DNA of 41,269 nt from a bacterium (GTDB lineage Bacteria; Zhuqueibacterota; Zhuqueibacteria; Residuimicrobiales; Residuimicrobiaceae), in the NCBI GenBank assembly GCA_029554865.1, contig JAKPUX010000196.1, forward strand, positions 1-41,269, given 5' to 3'. Shown one piece after another: positions 16,872 to 24,826 of this stretch. Made by a program: the position numbers and the translations under genes. The notes below the pieces were generated by a model. It did no database searches and was not told where the DNA came from. It saw only the letters and a list, made by a program, of their open reading frames with translations. How positions within the stretch are numbered: the first letter of the stretch is position 1; each line of letters begins with the position of its first letter.

Positions 16872-17921
16872 TCAAGGCTGGGGAGCGGTCATCAACAGCT
16901 TCTGGATATGGCCGCGGATCTGGCTGGTGAGAGCGGCGCTGTCCGGGCGCGAGGTGGCGCTGACGTAGTAATGGGCGGCCTGAAGGAAGCGCATCATGTG
17001 CTCCTGGTCGATGCGGCTGCGATAGCGGTAGACGCGGTTGAGGGCATTGAGCCGGCTCATCTCGATCCCCTTTCCACCCAGCGGGGTCATGAAGGTGAAT
17101 TCGTTGCGGGGGGAGACGATCTCCTGTTCCAGCAGGCCCTGATGGACCAGGCCGTCGAGGAGCTGATGAAGATCGTCCGCTGTGAGCTTGATATCCGCGT
17201 CCAGGTCGTGGTAGATGTCGTATTCCGTCGGCTCTTCACTGGTCCAGATCACGCAGAGGGCCGCCATCTCCTCCCGGGTTGGCACCTTGCGGAGGCGCGG
17301 CGGGGGCGGAACCTTCTCCTTGCCGAGGGCCTTGCCCAGGGCCTTCACCCCTGCGGCGGCCAGGGCTGTAAGATCAACGGGCTGTTGGCCCCCGCCGGTT
17401 CCGCGGCGGTACTGCTCCTCTGCGGCCCGGTCGGTATAGGCGCCCGGATGGCCGGTCATGCGGTCGAGGGGAAAAAGGGTCGGCCGCTTTTTCCTGCGTT
17501 CCTCACGGTAGGGGACGAGGGGGATCGGGGCGGGGAAAAACTCGGGCACGGAGTTGGAACTCAGCTGCCGGGTGCGCGCAACGCTGTCGGCGATCGCCAG
17601 CAGGCTGTCCAGATGAGCGGGCCAGATGATGGTCTCCTCCCCCGCCGCCGCAGAGACCGGCAGCTCCGGCGCCAGGATGGGGGCTTCCTCAACCGGTCCG
17701 GGCGTCGGGCGCTCCGTCACCAGTTCCTCGCTGCTTTCACGGGATTCGGGGAGAACAGGTTCGGCGGGAAGGGGTTCGGGCAGCTCGATAAAGGCCACAT
17801 CGGCGGCCTCGCCGGCCGTTGGCGCAGCCTGATTCAGGCGCCAAAAGTAAAAAAAGAGGCCGAGGCCGAGATGAAGCAGCAGCGAGAGCAGCGTGGCCAG
17901 CCGCAGGTAATTGGACTTCAT
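16872..17921 (-). CDS. TonB-like anchored protein with C-terminal winged-helix-like domain
   Basis: This 349-aa protein starts with a short basic N-terminus and one membrane anchor (residues 9-27), then a long Pro/Glu-rich linker (about 45-95) as in TonB proteins. It ends not with a TonB domain but with a helical segment (about 213-280, KVPTREEMAALCVIW to LLEQEIVSPRNEFTF). That segment has the spacing of a winged-helix fold, followed by a further helical stretch to the end. With an N-in anchor the domain would be outside the cytoplasm, so it probably binds protein rather than DNA; this is inference. The start at 17921 gives the anchor at the usual place; earlier in-frame starts lie in the promoter region of cutA. 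It converges with the extended SDR gene (15 bp between stops). Function unknown. Confidence 0.7.
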   Translation of the reverse strand: MKSNYLRLATLLSLLLHLGLGLFFYFWRLNQAAPTAGEAADVAFIELPEPLPAEPVLPESRESSEELVTERPTPGPVEEAPILAPELPVSAAAGEETIIWPAHLDSLLAIADSVARTRQLSSNSVPEFFPAPIPLVPYREERRKKRPTLFPLDRMTGHPGAYTDRAAEEQYRRGTGGGQQPVDLTALAAAGVKALGKALGKEKVPPPPRLRKVPTREEMAALCVIWTSEEPTEYDIYHDLDADIKLTADDLHQLLDGLVHQGLLEQEIVSPRNEFTFMTPLGGKGIEMSRLNALNRVYRYRSRIDQEHMMRFLQAAHYYVSATSRPDSAALTSQIRGHIQKLLMTAPQP

Positions 17922-18058
17922 ATATGATAAACCATAGCGTGGACTCTTGATTAGAGCGCTTCCTGCCTGAAATGTACCAGGATCTCCGTTGATCGAGCAG
18001 GGATTGTTTTGTTGATACGCCCTCCCGGGGTCAAAGTTCCTCGGATACCTGGCGGCGC

Positions 18059-18064
18059 TATAAT
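18059..18064 (+). promoter_or_regulatory. Consensus -10 element upstream of cutA
   Basis: A perfect TATAAT lies about 45 bp before the cutA start, but the -35 region 17 bp upstream (GTTCCT) matches the consensus poorly. The promoter of the cutA-aminotransferase-regulator group is probably here. Confidence 0.4.
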
Positions 18065-18108
18065 GTACAGAACAGAAATTTCTTATCAAACCATTTTAGC
18101 GGGGCCCT

Positions 18109-18444
18109 ATGGAATCTTTTCTTCTGGTAACGACTACCTGTGCCTCCCGTGAGGAGGCCGAAGTGCTGGCGGAAAAACTGCTCAAGGTGCGGCTGATCGC
18201 CTGCGCGAACATCTTTTCCGGCGTGCATTCCATTTTTCATTGGCGGGGCAAGATCGAACGCGCCGAAGAGGTGGTGCTGCAGGTGAAATGCCGCAAACGT
18301 TATTTCAGGGATCTGGTCGAATGGATTCAGACCCATCATTCCTACGAGCTTCCTGAAATCCTCGCCCTTCCCATCGTCGATGGATCCAGGGAATATCTGG
18401 ACTGGATGATGGAGGAGACCCGTTTCACTGAATTCGACAATTAG
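18109..18444 (+). CDS. cutA: CutA divalent-cation tolerance protein
   Basis: This 111-aa protein is a full-length CutA1. The family signature is clear: LVTTTCASREEAEVLAEKLL, then ACANIFSGVHSIFHWRGKIE, and the conserved HHSYELPEILALPI near the end. CutA forms very stable trimers and binds copper; its true biological role is unclear. The start follows a weak AGCGGGG. The stop lies 9 bp before the next gene, an aminotransferase, and a sigma-54 activator follows 38 bp later, so the three may share a transcript. No metal transporter is adjacent. Confidence 0.93.
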   Translation: MESFLLVTTTCASREEAEVLAEKLLKVRLIACANIFSGVHSIFHWRGKIERAEEVVLQVKCRKRYFRDLVEWIQTHHSYELPEILALPIVDGSREYLDWMMEETRFTEFDN

Positions 18445-18453
18445 GATGACCGC

Positions 18454-19560
18454 ATGAGAAGGACGAAGCACCCCCTGGCGACTCGCGTCACCAATCTGGA
18501 GCCGTCGGGGATCCGCAAGGTTTTCGAAATCGCCAACGCCCATCCGGAGTACATCAACCTCTCGATCGGCGAACCCGACTTTGACATGCCGATGTTTCTC
18601 AAGGAACAGGGGATCAAGGCAATCCTCGCCGGCCGCAACCGCTATACCCCGACGCGCGGCATCCCGGAACTCTGCCGGCTCATCGCCGACCAGCTCACAG
18701 CGGAGGGGATCCGTTTCGGGGACCTTTTTGTTACCGCCGGGGCCACCGGCGGACTCCTGCTCAGCATCCAGGCCCTGGTCGGCCCGGGTGACGAGGTGAT
18801 CGTGCCAGATCCCTATTTTGTCGCCTACCGCAACCTCGTCTACATGGCCGGCGGCACCCCCGTCGGTGCTGATACCTATCCCGATTTCCAGATCAAGGCC
18901 GGCGCAGTGGAATTCCTTATCACCGAGCGCACCCGTGCCCTGATCCTCAACAGCCCCAATAATCCCACCGGTGCCATCTATGAACGCGCCGAGCTCGAAA
19001 AACTCGTCGCCCTCGCCGATCACCACGGCTTTTATATCATTTCCGATGAGGTCTATACCCCATTCATCTATGAAGGGAACTATACCAGCCTCGGCCTGCT
19101 GACGGATGATGCCATCATCGTCAACAGCTTTTCCAAGAGCGCCGCCATGACGGGCTGGCGGCTCGGCTATGTCTCCGGCCCGGCCGGGGTGATCGACCGC
19201 ATGGCCATGCTTCAGCAGTACGCATACGCCAGCACCAACTCGGTCGCCCAATACACCGCCCTGCGCGCCTTTGAAGTCGATTATAGCGAGCAGCGCGGCA
19301 ATTACCGGCGCAAGCGCGATCTCTGCTATGATATGCTCTCCACCCGCTACGAACTGCATAAATCCCGGGGCAGTTTCTATTTTTTTCCCAAGGCCCCGGA
19401 CGGTAATGCGACTGCCTTTTTCGAACGGGCGCGGGCGGCCGGCGTCCTTATCATCCCCGGCAAGGATTTCTCCCGGCGGGATACTCATTTTCGCATCTCC
19501 TTCGCCGTCGCCGACGACCTTCTCGAGCAGGGTATGGAAATCCTCCTCCACCTAGCCTGA
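18454..19560 (+). CDS. Class I/II PLP-dependent aminotransferase
   Basis: This 368-aa cytoplasmic enzyme is a fold-type I aminotransferase of the aspartate aminotransferase superfamily. The NSPNNPTGAIYE stretch (about 167-177) and ISDEVYTPFIY (about 196-206, with the PLP-binding Asp and Tyr) are typical. The Schiff-base Lys is at 228 (NSFSKSAAMTGWRLGYV), with the Arg of GWRLG close by. The length is slightly shorter than the 390-400 aa of AspC. It may act on aspartate or on aromatic or branched amino acids; the specificity is not readable. It sits between cutA and a sigma-54 regulator, on the same strand, which suggests coexpression rather than pathway linkage. Confidence 0.9.
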   Translation: MRRTKHPLATRVTNLEPSGIRKVFEIANAHPEYINLSIGEPDFDMPMFLKEQGIKAILAGRNRYTPTRGIPELCRLIADQLTAEGIRFGDLFVTAGATGGLLLSIQALVGPGDEVIVPDPYFVAYRNLVYMAGGTPVGADTYPDFQIKAGAVEFLITERTRALILNSPNNPTGAIYERAELEKLVALADHHGFYIISDEVYTPFIYEGNYTSLGLLTDDAIIVNSFSKSAAMTGWRLGYVSGPAGVIDRMAMLQQYAYASTNSVAQYTALRAFEVDYSEQRGNYRRKRDLCYDMLSTRYELHKSRGSFYFFPKAPDGNATAFFERARAAGVLIIPGKDFSRRDTHFRISFAVADDLLEQGMEILLHLA

Positions 19561-19598
19561 AAGGAAACATTTTGGCGCTGCAGACAGTATAGCAGAGT

Positions 19599-21092
19599 GT
19601 GGAGAGCCCAAGCTGTAAAAATAGCGCGTTTGTCGCCGGACTGGCGGACGCAGCGGAGGAGATCTGCGCCGCCGAGGGGCTGGCTGCGATCGCCGCGGCG
19701 GCCCTGCACTCCCTCTCCCGCCTGCTCGCCTGCTCAGCCGTCTCCTTTTCCGCCTTCGATCTGCGCACACTCGATCTCGTTCTCGATGAACACCGGGGAC
19801 CGGACGGCATTGACCACGGCGCACCCAGGCTGGAACGGAGCAGAAATCTCGCCGCCTGCCTCGAGGCGGGCGCCCAGCTCCTGACCCTCACCGGGAATGG
19901 GGAGCGGGAGTACTTCGTCCTCTACGAAAACCGGCCGGCGGGACTCTGCCGGGAGTGTGAGCTGCGCCTTCCCTTTTTTCGGGATCCGGATACCCTCTGC
20001 GTCATCTCCCTCGGCAAGAAGGAGAGCGGCATGGATTACAGCAGCGACGAGATCGACGTCCTGCGCGTTCTCATCGCCCTGATGGGCGCCTCCAGCCCCT
20101 CTCCGGCTGCGGTGGGTGAGCCCTGCGCGGGATTACCGGACGAACTGGCCTCCTATCAGCGCCGGGGGAGCTGCGCCTGCCTGCTCGGCAGCTCTCCGCA
20201 GCTCCTGGGCATCAAGGAGAAAATCGCCTGCATCGCTCCCACCGACGCCTCGGTCCTGGTCACGGGAGAGAGCGGCACGGGCAAGGAGCTTGTGGCGCGG
20301 GCCATCCATCAACAGAGCCGCCGTTGCGGCCGTGACATGGTCGTGGTCAACTGCGCCGCCCTGCCCGAGCAGCTGGCGGAGAGCGAGCTCTTCGGCCATG
20401 AACGCGGGGCTTTCACCGGCGCCCTGACCATGAAGAAGGGCAAATTCGAGTTCGCCGACCAGTCCAGCCTCTTCCTCGATGAGATCGGCGATTTGAGTCC
20501 GGCTGTGCAGGCGAAACTGCTCCGGTTTCTGCAGGATGGGGTCTTTCAGCGGGTGGGCGGGAGCCAGAATCTGCGCAGCCGCATCCGCCTCATCTCCGCC
20601 ACCAACCGGGACCTCCTCTATGCCATTGCCGACGGTGCCTTCCGCCAGGACCTCTATTACCGCATCAACGTCGTGCAGATTGAACTTCCCCCCCTGCGCG
20701 AGCACCCTGAAGACATCCCCCTGCTGGCGGAATACTACGCCCGCCAATTCGCCGGCAAATACCGCCTGGCGCACCAGCGGCTGCATCCTGATATCGACGA
20801 CTGGCTGCGCAGCTACAGTTTTCCCGGCAACGTCCGCGAGCTCATCAATATCGTCGAACGCATGGTCATTCTCGGCAACGGCCCTGCCGCAATCGCCACC
20901 CTGCCATGTATCGGGGCCGTCGCCTCCCCCGATTCTCCTCGTCACTTGCCGCAGAGTCTGGAAATTCTGGAGCGGGAGCATATTCAGGCGATCCTTAAAG
21001 AGACCGGCTGCAACAAGAGCGCGGCCGCCCGCATCCTCGGTATCGCCCGCAAAACCCTCCGTGAAAAAATGGTCAAATACCATCTCCAGTGA
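19599..21092 (+). CDS. Sigma-54-dependent transcriptional activator (GAF-like, AAA+, Fis)
   Basis: This 497-aa enhancer-binding protein opens with a GAF-like sensory region (about 10-165), so it is not a response regulator. The AAA+ domain (about 190-420) has GESGTGKE Walker A (223-230), the GAFTGA loop that contacts sigma-54 (270-275), LFLDEIGD Walker B, and an arginine-finger segment. A Fis-type helix-turn-helix ends the protein (about 455-497, NKSAAARILGIARKTL). The only upstream start in frame is the GTG at 19599, which has no strong ribosome site. It probably activates the consensus -24/-12 promoter 166 bp behind its own stop, through the dyad at 21152-21179. The ligand sensed is unknown. 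Confidence 0.9.
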   Translation: MESPSCKNSAFVAGLADAAEEICAAEGLAAIAAAALHSLSRLLACSAVSFSAFDLRTLDLVLDEHRGPDGIDHGAPRLERSRNLAACLEAGAQLLTLTGNGEREYFVLYENRPAGLCRECELRLPFFRDPDTLCVISLGKKESGMDYSSDEIDVLRVLIALMGASSPSPAAVGEPCAGLPDELASYQRRGSCACLLGSSPQLLGIKEKIACIAPTDASVLVTGESGTGKELVARAIHQQSRRCGRDMVVVNCAALPEQLAESELFGHERGAFTGALTMKKGKFEFADQSSLFLDEIGDLSPAVQAKLLRFLQDGVFQRVGGSQNLRSRIRLISATNRDLLYAIADGAFRQDLYYRINVVQIELPPLREHPEDIPLLAEYYARQFAGKYRLAHQRLHPDIDDWLRSYSFPGNVRELINIVERMVILGNGPAAIATLPCIGAVASPDSPRHLPQSLEILEREHIQAILKETGCNKSAAARILGIARKTLREKMVKYHLQ

Positions 21093-21151
21093 TCCCTGCT
21101 CCCGCCCGGCTGAGTCCGGCGGCCGGTCCACCATGGCTGGTACCAAAGGTT

Positions 21152-21179
21152 CCAGACTGGGGGAAAGGTGCCAGTCCGG
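21152..21179 (+). promoter_or_regulatory. Candidate upstream activator site (dyad)
   Basis: CCAGACTGG, a 10-bp spacer and CCAGTCCGG form an imperfect dyad with 8 of 9 matching positions. Its centre lies about 120 bp before the expected start of the sigma-54 promoter at 21258-21274, the usual distance for an enhancer-binding protein, and the activator gene is right next to it. Confidence 0.6.
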
Positions 21180-21257
21180 ATTGGAACTATTTCCTTACCG
21201 CGGCAAAACAGCTCAATAAATACAATTACTTGCATAATTTGTCGTCATAACGTTTTC

Positions 21258-21274
21258 TGGCACCCTCCTTGCAT
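21258..21274 (+). promoter_or_regulatory. Consensus sigma-54 (-24/-12) promoter
   Basis: TGGCAC, five bases and TTGCAT exactly match the RpoN consensus, with 10 bp between the GG and GC pairs. The start of transcription would be near 21285, about 60 nt before the HEAT-repeat gene. Confidence 0.88.
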
Positions 21275-21346
21275 GGTGTTGCAGCAGAGGCCGCAGGAGA
21301 TTTCAGTTGTGCGGCAGGACTTTACTGTCATGAAGGGAGGAACACC

Positions 21347-21769
21347 ATGAAACGCCATCTGTTTTTGTGGATTCTGGCGGCAGCCCTGATCGCGGCAGCT
21401 CCTGTATTGGCTGCGGAGGGTAACCCGCTGGATCAAAAACCGGTCGACAAGGAGGCTGCTGCGAAGCTTCTGCCCTATATCACACATCAGAAAATCCAGG
21501 TCCGCGCCGCCATCGCCGAGTTGCTGGGCGAGAACTGCTGCAAGGGGGCTGCGGATGCCCTCGTCAATCTGATGAAGACCGATGAGGTGCCGGGAGTGCG
21601 CATGGTTGCCGCCCAGGCCCTGGCCAAGGCCAAGGTTTACAGCGCAATCGCCGAAATGCGGGATCAGGCCCGCAAGGATGACAACCAGACCGTCCGCCAT
21701 GTTTTGACCGCACTCGCCGCCGAACTGGAGATCCAGAACGGGACTGAAAAGAGCCTGGCCGCCAAATAA
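21347..21769 (+). CDS. Exported HEAT-repeat protein under sigma-54 control
   Basis: This 140-aa protein has a signal peptide (Lys-Arg, a hydrophobic core, VLA before Ala near residue 22). Two to three HEAT-like helical repeats follow (KIQVRAAIAELLGENCCKGA, PGVRMVAAQALAKAKVYSAI, QTVRHVLTALAAELE). HEAT arrays bind proteins, so a periplasmic scaffold is a fair guess. The ATG at 21347 has an excellent GGGAGGA site and lies about 60 nt downstream of a consensus sigma-54 promoter; the flanking activator gene probably controls it. A strong bidirectional terminator follows 50 bp after the stop. The gene stands alone, so the export partner is not obvious. Confidence 0.82.
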   Translation: MKRHLFLWILAAALIAAAPVLAAEGNPLDQKPVDKEAAAKLLPYITHQKIQVRAAIAELLGENCCKGAADALVNLMKTDEVPGVRMVAAQALAKAKVYSAIAEMRDQARKDDNQTVRHVLTALAAELEIQNGTEKSLAAK

Positions 21770-21817
21770 GGGAGACCAATCGATGGATCTCGCATCGACC
21801 GCTGATGAGCAGCAAAA

Positions 21818-21847
21818 AAGGCTGCCTCGCATGAGGCAGCCTTTTTT
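21818..21847. terminator. Bidirectional intrinsic terminator
   Basis: An 11-bp perfect stem (AAGGCTGCCTC) with a GCAT loop, preceded by a run of A and followed by a run of T. It ends both the HEAT-repeat gene and the convergent OPT transporter gene. Confidence 0.9.
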
Positions 21848-21883
21848 ATTGTGCATCCCTGCACCTTTTTTACGTTCGGGGTG

Positions 21884-23869
21884 CTAGGCCGCTTTTTTTG
21901 AATCGCGGTAGAAATAGAGACAGAGCAGCGCAAAGAGGGCGAGGGCCAGGAGCTGGCCGCTGTGGCTTTCCGCCCATTCGAGGGTGATGAAGGGGACGAT
22001 AAAGGAGACCTTGTCGAATCCCAGATATTTCAAAAAGGCCGAGACGACGCCCATGATAGCCCCGCCGGCGATAAAGCCTGAGGCGATCAGGGTGCCCTTC
22101 TCCCGGCGTTTGCTGTTGATGCTCTCATCCTTCGAGGCGGTGGAGACCAGATGAGCGATGAGACCGCCGACCAGCAGCGGGGTGTTCAGCTCCAGGGGGA
22201 TATACATGCCCAGGGCGAAGGCCAGGGGCGGTATGCCGATCATCTGCAGGACCAGGGCGAAGATGGCGCCGACGGCGTAAAGCAGCCAGGGGGCAGGCAT
22301 GTTGGACATCAGGGGCTTGATCACTGCGGCCATGGCGTTGGCCTGCGGGGCGACCAGGGCCTCGGGCCCGACAAAGCCGTAGGTTTCGTTGAGGATCATG
22401 ATGACAAATCCGACCGATCCGGCGGCGACCAGGGTACCGAGAAATTTGTATTTTTCCTGGTTGACCGGAGTAGTGCCGAGCCAGTAGCCGATTTTGAGAT
22501 CGGTGACGAAACCGCCGGCCATCGAGAGGGCAGTGCAGACCACCCCGCCGATGATCAGGGCCGAGATCATCCCTGAAGTGCCGGTCATGCCGACCTTGAC
22601 CAGGATAAATGAGGAGAGGATCAGGGTCATCAGGGTCATGCCGGAGACGGGATTGGTACCGACGATGGCAATGGCGCGCGCAGCCACGGTGGTGAAGAGG
22701 AAGGAAATCACCAGCACAATGATCAGGCCGACGATGGCTTGCAGCCAATTATGGACGACGCCGAACTGGAAGAAAAGGAGGATGAGCAGTGCAGTCAGGG
22801 CGATGGCCCCGACGATAATCCCCATCGGCAGGTCCTTTTCCATCCGGTTGAGGCCCTTTTCGGCGCCGCTGTGCTTGCCGGTGATCTCCGCCCAGGCCAG
22901 CTTCATCGCTCCGCCGATGATGCGTGAGGATTTCAATATGCCGATGATCCCAGCCATGGCGATGCCGCCGATGCCGATGTGACGTACATAGGTGAAAAAG
23001 ATCTGCTCGGCCGACATATCCTTGATCAGACTGGTGGCGGTGCTGCCCAGGGTGGCGGTCAGACCCACGCCGAAATAGTGGACCAGGGGCACGAGCAGAA
23101 ACCAGGAGACGAAGCTGCCGGCGGCGATTATAGCCGAATATTTCAGGCCGACAATATAACCCAGACCGGTGACCGCGGCGCCGACATTGAGTCGGAAGAC
23201 CAGTTTCCATTTATCGGCTATGCCGGTGAGAAAAGGGATCGCCCGGCTTTCAAATACCTCGCTCCACCAATGGAAGGTGCCGATGATAAAATCGTAGAGA
23301 CCGCCGATGGCCATGGCCTTGAGCAGGACCTTGGCCTGATCGCCGCCAGCCTCGCCGGCCACCAGCACCTCGGTGGTCGCCGTCGCCTCGGGGAAGGGGA
23401 ACTGGCCGTGCATCTCCTGCACGAAATACTTGCGGAAGGGAATCAGGAAAAGGATGCCGAGAAAACCGCCGAAGAGGGAGGCGAGGAAGATCTGATAGAA
23501 TTTGGCATCGAGATTGAGGATATAGATGGCCGGGATGGTGAAAATAGCCCCCGCGACCACCACCCCCGAAGCCGCACCGATGGACTGGATGATCACATTC
23601 TCGGACATGGCGTTTTTGCGGCGCAGAAAGACCGAGGTGCCGACGGCGAGGATCGCGATAGGAATCGCCGCCTCGAAGACCTGGCCAATCTTGAGCCCGA
23701 GATAGGCAGCCGCCATGGAAAAGAGCGCTGCATAAAAAAGGCCCCAGATCAGCGAATAAGGAGTGACTTCACGCAGGGGCTTGGCGACCGGCACCACTGG
23801 CTCATACTTTTCTCCCTCTTTGAGGGGGCGATAGGCATTTTCGGGCAGGGACGTTTTTTCGGGTTCCAT
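21884..23869 (-). CDS. OPT family oligopeptide transporter
   Basis: This 661-aa inner-membrane protein has about 14-16 predicted helices and belongs to the OPT family (bacterial type, about 600-680 aa). The N-terminus LIWGLFYAALFSMAAAYLGLKIGQVFEAAIP is the family's first signature. The middle holds GEFPFPEATATTE-like and ALTALLI helices, and the C-terminus has the PPLAFALGMYIPLEL and GGLIAHLV motifs. OPT members take up peptides or metal-peptide complexes; the substrate here is unknown. I chose the ATG at 23869 (GGAGGAG site) over an in-frame start at 23923. It is monocistronic, ending at the shared terminator, and has its own promoter at 23910-23938. Confidence 0.93.
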   Translation of the reverse strand: MEPEKTSLPENAYRPLKEGEKYEPVVPVAKPLREVTPYSLIWGLFYAALFSMAAAYLGLKIGQVFEAAIPIAILAVGTSVFLRRKNAMSENVIIQSIGAASGVVVAGAIFTIPAIYILNLDAKFYQIFLASLFGGFLGILFLIPFRKYFVQEMHGQFPFPEATATTEVLVAGEAGGDQAKVLLKAMAIGGLYDFIIGTFHWWSEVFESRAIPFLTGIADKWKLVFRLNVGAAVTGLGYIVGLKYSAIIAAGSFVSWFLLVPLVHYFGVGLTATLGSTATSLIKDMSAEQIFFTYVRHIGIGGIAMAGIIGILKSSRIIGGAMKLAWAEITGKHSGAEKGLNRMEKDLPMGIIVGAIALTALLILLFFQFGVVHNWLQAIVGLIIVLVISFLFTTVAARAIAIVGTNPVSGMTLMTLILSSFILVKVGMTGTSGMISALIIGGVVCTALSMAGGFVTDLKIGYWLGTTPVNQEKYKFLGTLVAAGSVGFVIMILNETYGFVGPEALVAPQANAMAAVIKPLMSNMPAPWLLYAVGAIFALVLQMIGIPPLAFALGMYIPLELNTPLLVGGLIAHLVSTASKDESINSKRREKGTLIASGFIAGGAIMGVVSAFLKYLGFDKVSFIVPFITLEWAESHSGQLLALALFALLCLYFYRDSKKAA

Positions 23870-23909
23870 TGCTCCTCCACTTTGGGTGATACAGCTGATA
23901 ACTGGCAAA

Positions 23910-23938
23910 AATATAGCGATCAACCGCCTTTAATGCAA
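23910..23938 (-). promoter_or_regulatory. Sigma70-type promoter of the OPT transporter
   Basis: On the minus strand it reads TTGCAT, 17-bp spacer, TATATT, identical in both hexamers to the nucleoside transporter promoter at 3544-3572. The predicted leader to the start codon at 23869 is about 35 nt. Confidence 0.65.
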
Positions 23939-24020
23939 GGAGAATGTGTCCCGCAAAATAGTGCTTTAATTTTGCCCCCTGAAGCCGTATATTACGCGGC
24001 AACGACCACAGGAGAAACCG

Positions 24021-24689
24021 ATGAAGCTACATCTGAGCCTGACCGCGCTGGCGCTGATGGTAATGGGCTGCAGCCGCCCGCAGGTCACTCCCCCGGTGCG
24101 CAAAGCCGTCGATCTGGGCCTGCCCGGGACGGCCGCGCTCCGCCTGACCCCGCAGCAGGAGCCCCGGCCGGCCGACCTGCTGCTCCTCACGCCGCCGGAG
24201 ATGCCGGAAAAGGCCGTGCTCAAGTTCGCGGAAAAGAGCAGCCAACAGGGCTTTCGCATCCTTTGGGTCCGGTCGGCCCTGGTGGCGGATGCGGAGGCCG
24301 CCGCGGTGCTGCTCCAACGCGCTGCATTCCAGATGGAGAGTGGGGGTAAAAAGGGCGTGATGCTCTTCGGGGCCTGGCCCGGAGCAGCCGCCCTGCTGAC
24401 GGATACGACATTCCGGGCTCTGCTCTGGATTGCCGCTCCGCAGGAGACGGCAGTCCCCCTGGCGGCTGCAGACAGCTCCGCCAGCCGCCCCCGGCTGGCC
24501 CTCATCGTTCCGGATCCCGCGCCGGTCACCCTCACCCCCCGACTAAAAGGCTGGCTCCGAACCTCCGAGGATCTGGTCTGGCTGACGACCGCACAGCCGG
24601 CCGCCGCCCTGCTGGAATCCGACCTCGAGCCTATCATCCGCCGCAAGGCCCAGCTCTTCTTCGACCGCCATCTCAAGGGGAAACGATGA
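24021..24689 (+). CDS. Putative lipoprotein with degenerate alpha/beta-hydrolase-like fold
   Basis: This 222-aa protein has a lipoprotein signal ending in VMGC (Cys at 17) with Ser next, predicting outer-membrane sorting by the +2 rule. After the anchor there is a helix-strand pattern reading LLLLTPPEMPEKAVLKFAEKSS, then KKGVMLFGAWPGAAALL. This resembles the nucleophile-elbow region of alpha/beta hydrolases, but the Ser of GxSxG is replaced by Trp, so catalysis is unlikely. GGAGAAACC is a good ribosome site. It precedes, by 137 bp, an HExxH protein. A short reading frame of 38 codons starts at the coupled ATG 24686, but I do not trust it. Function unknown. Confidence 0.7.
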   Translation: MKLHLSLTALALMVMGCSRPQVTPPVRKAVDLGLPGTAALRLTPQQEPRPADLLLLTPPEMPEKAVLKFAEKSSQQGFRILWVRSALVADAEAAAVLLQRAAFQMESGGKKGVMLFGAWPGAAALLTDTTFRALLWIAAPQETAVPLAAADSSASRPRLALIVPDPAPVTLTPRLKGWLRTSEDLVWLTTAQPAAALLESDLEPIIRRKAQLFFDRHLKGKR

Positions 24690-24826
24690 TGACGGGGCTG
24701 CCGGGAGGCGCGGGAACCTTTACGGAGAGGCTTTGCGACCCTCAGCCGAACGCGCTGACCTTTGTGACGCTGCTTCAGCGGCGTTCGGGCTCCTCTTTAT
24801 AGGTTCAGGCGGGGAGGCAGGGAAGC

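Noticed and set aside
18058..19551. Long minus-strand open frame (497 codons) opposite cutA and the aminotransferase
   Set aside because: Covered by two firm plus-strand genes; composition is typical of a mirror frame, with no domain.
22979..24349. Plus-strand open frame across the OPT transporter start and the lipoprotein
   Set aside because: It overlaps two well-supported genes and a promoter, and has no family features.
24686..24802. 38-codon frame coupled to the lipoprotein stop (ATGATGA)
   Set aside because: Too short and without family or composition support; could be chance coupling.
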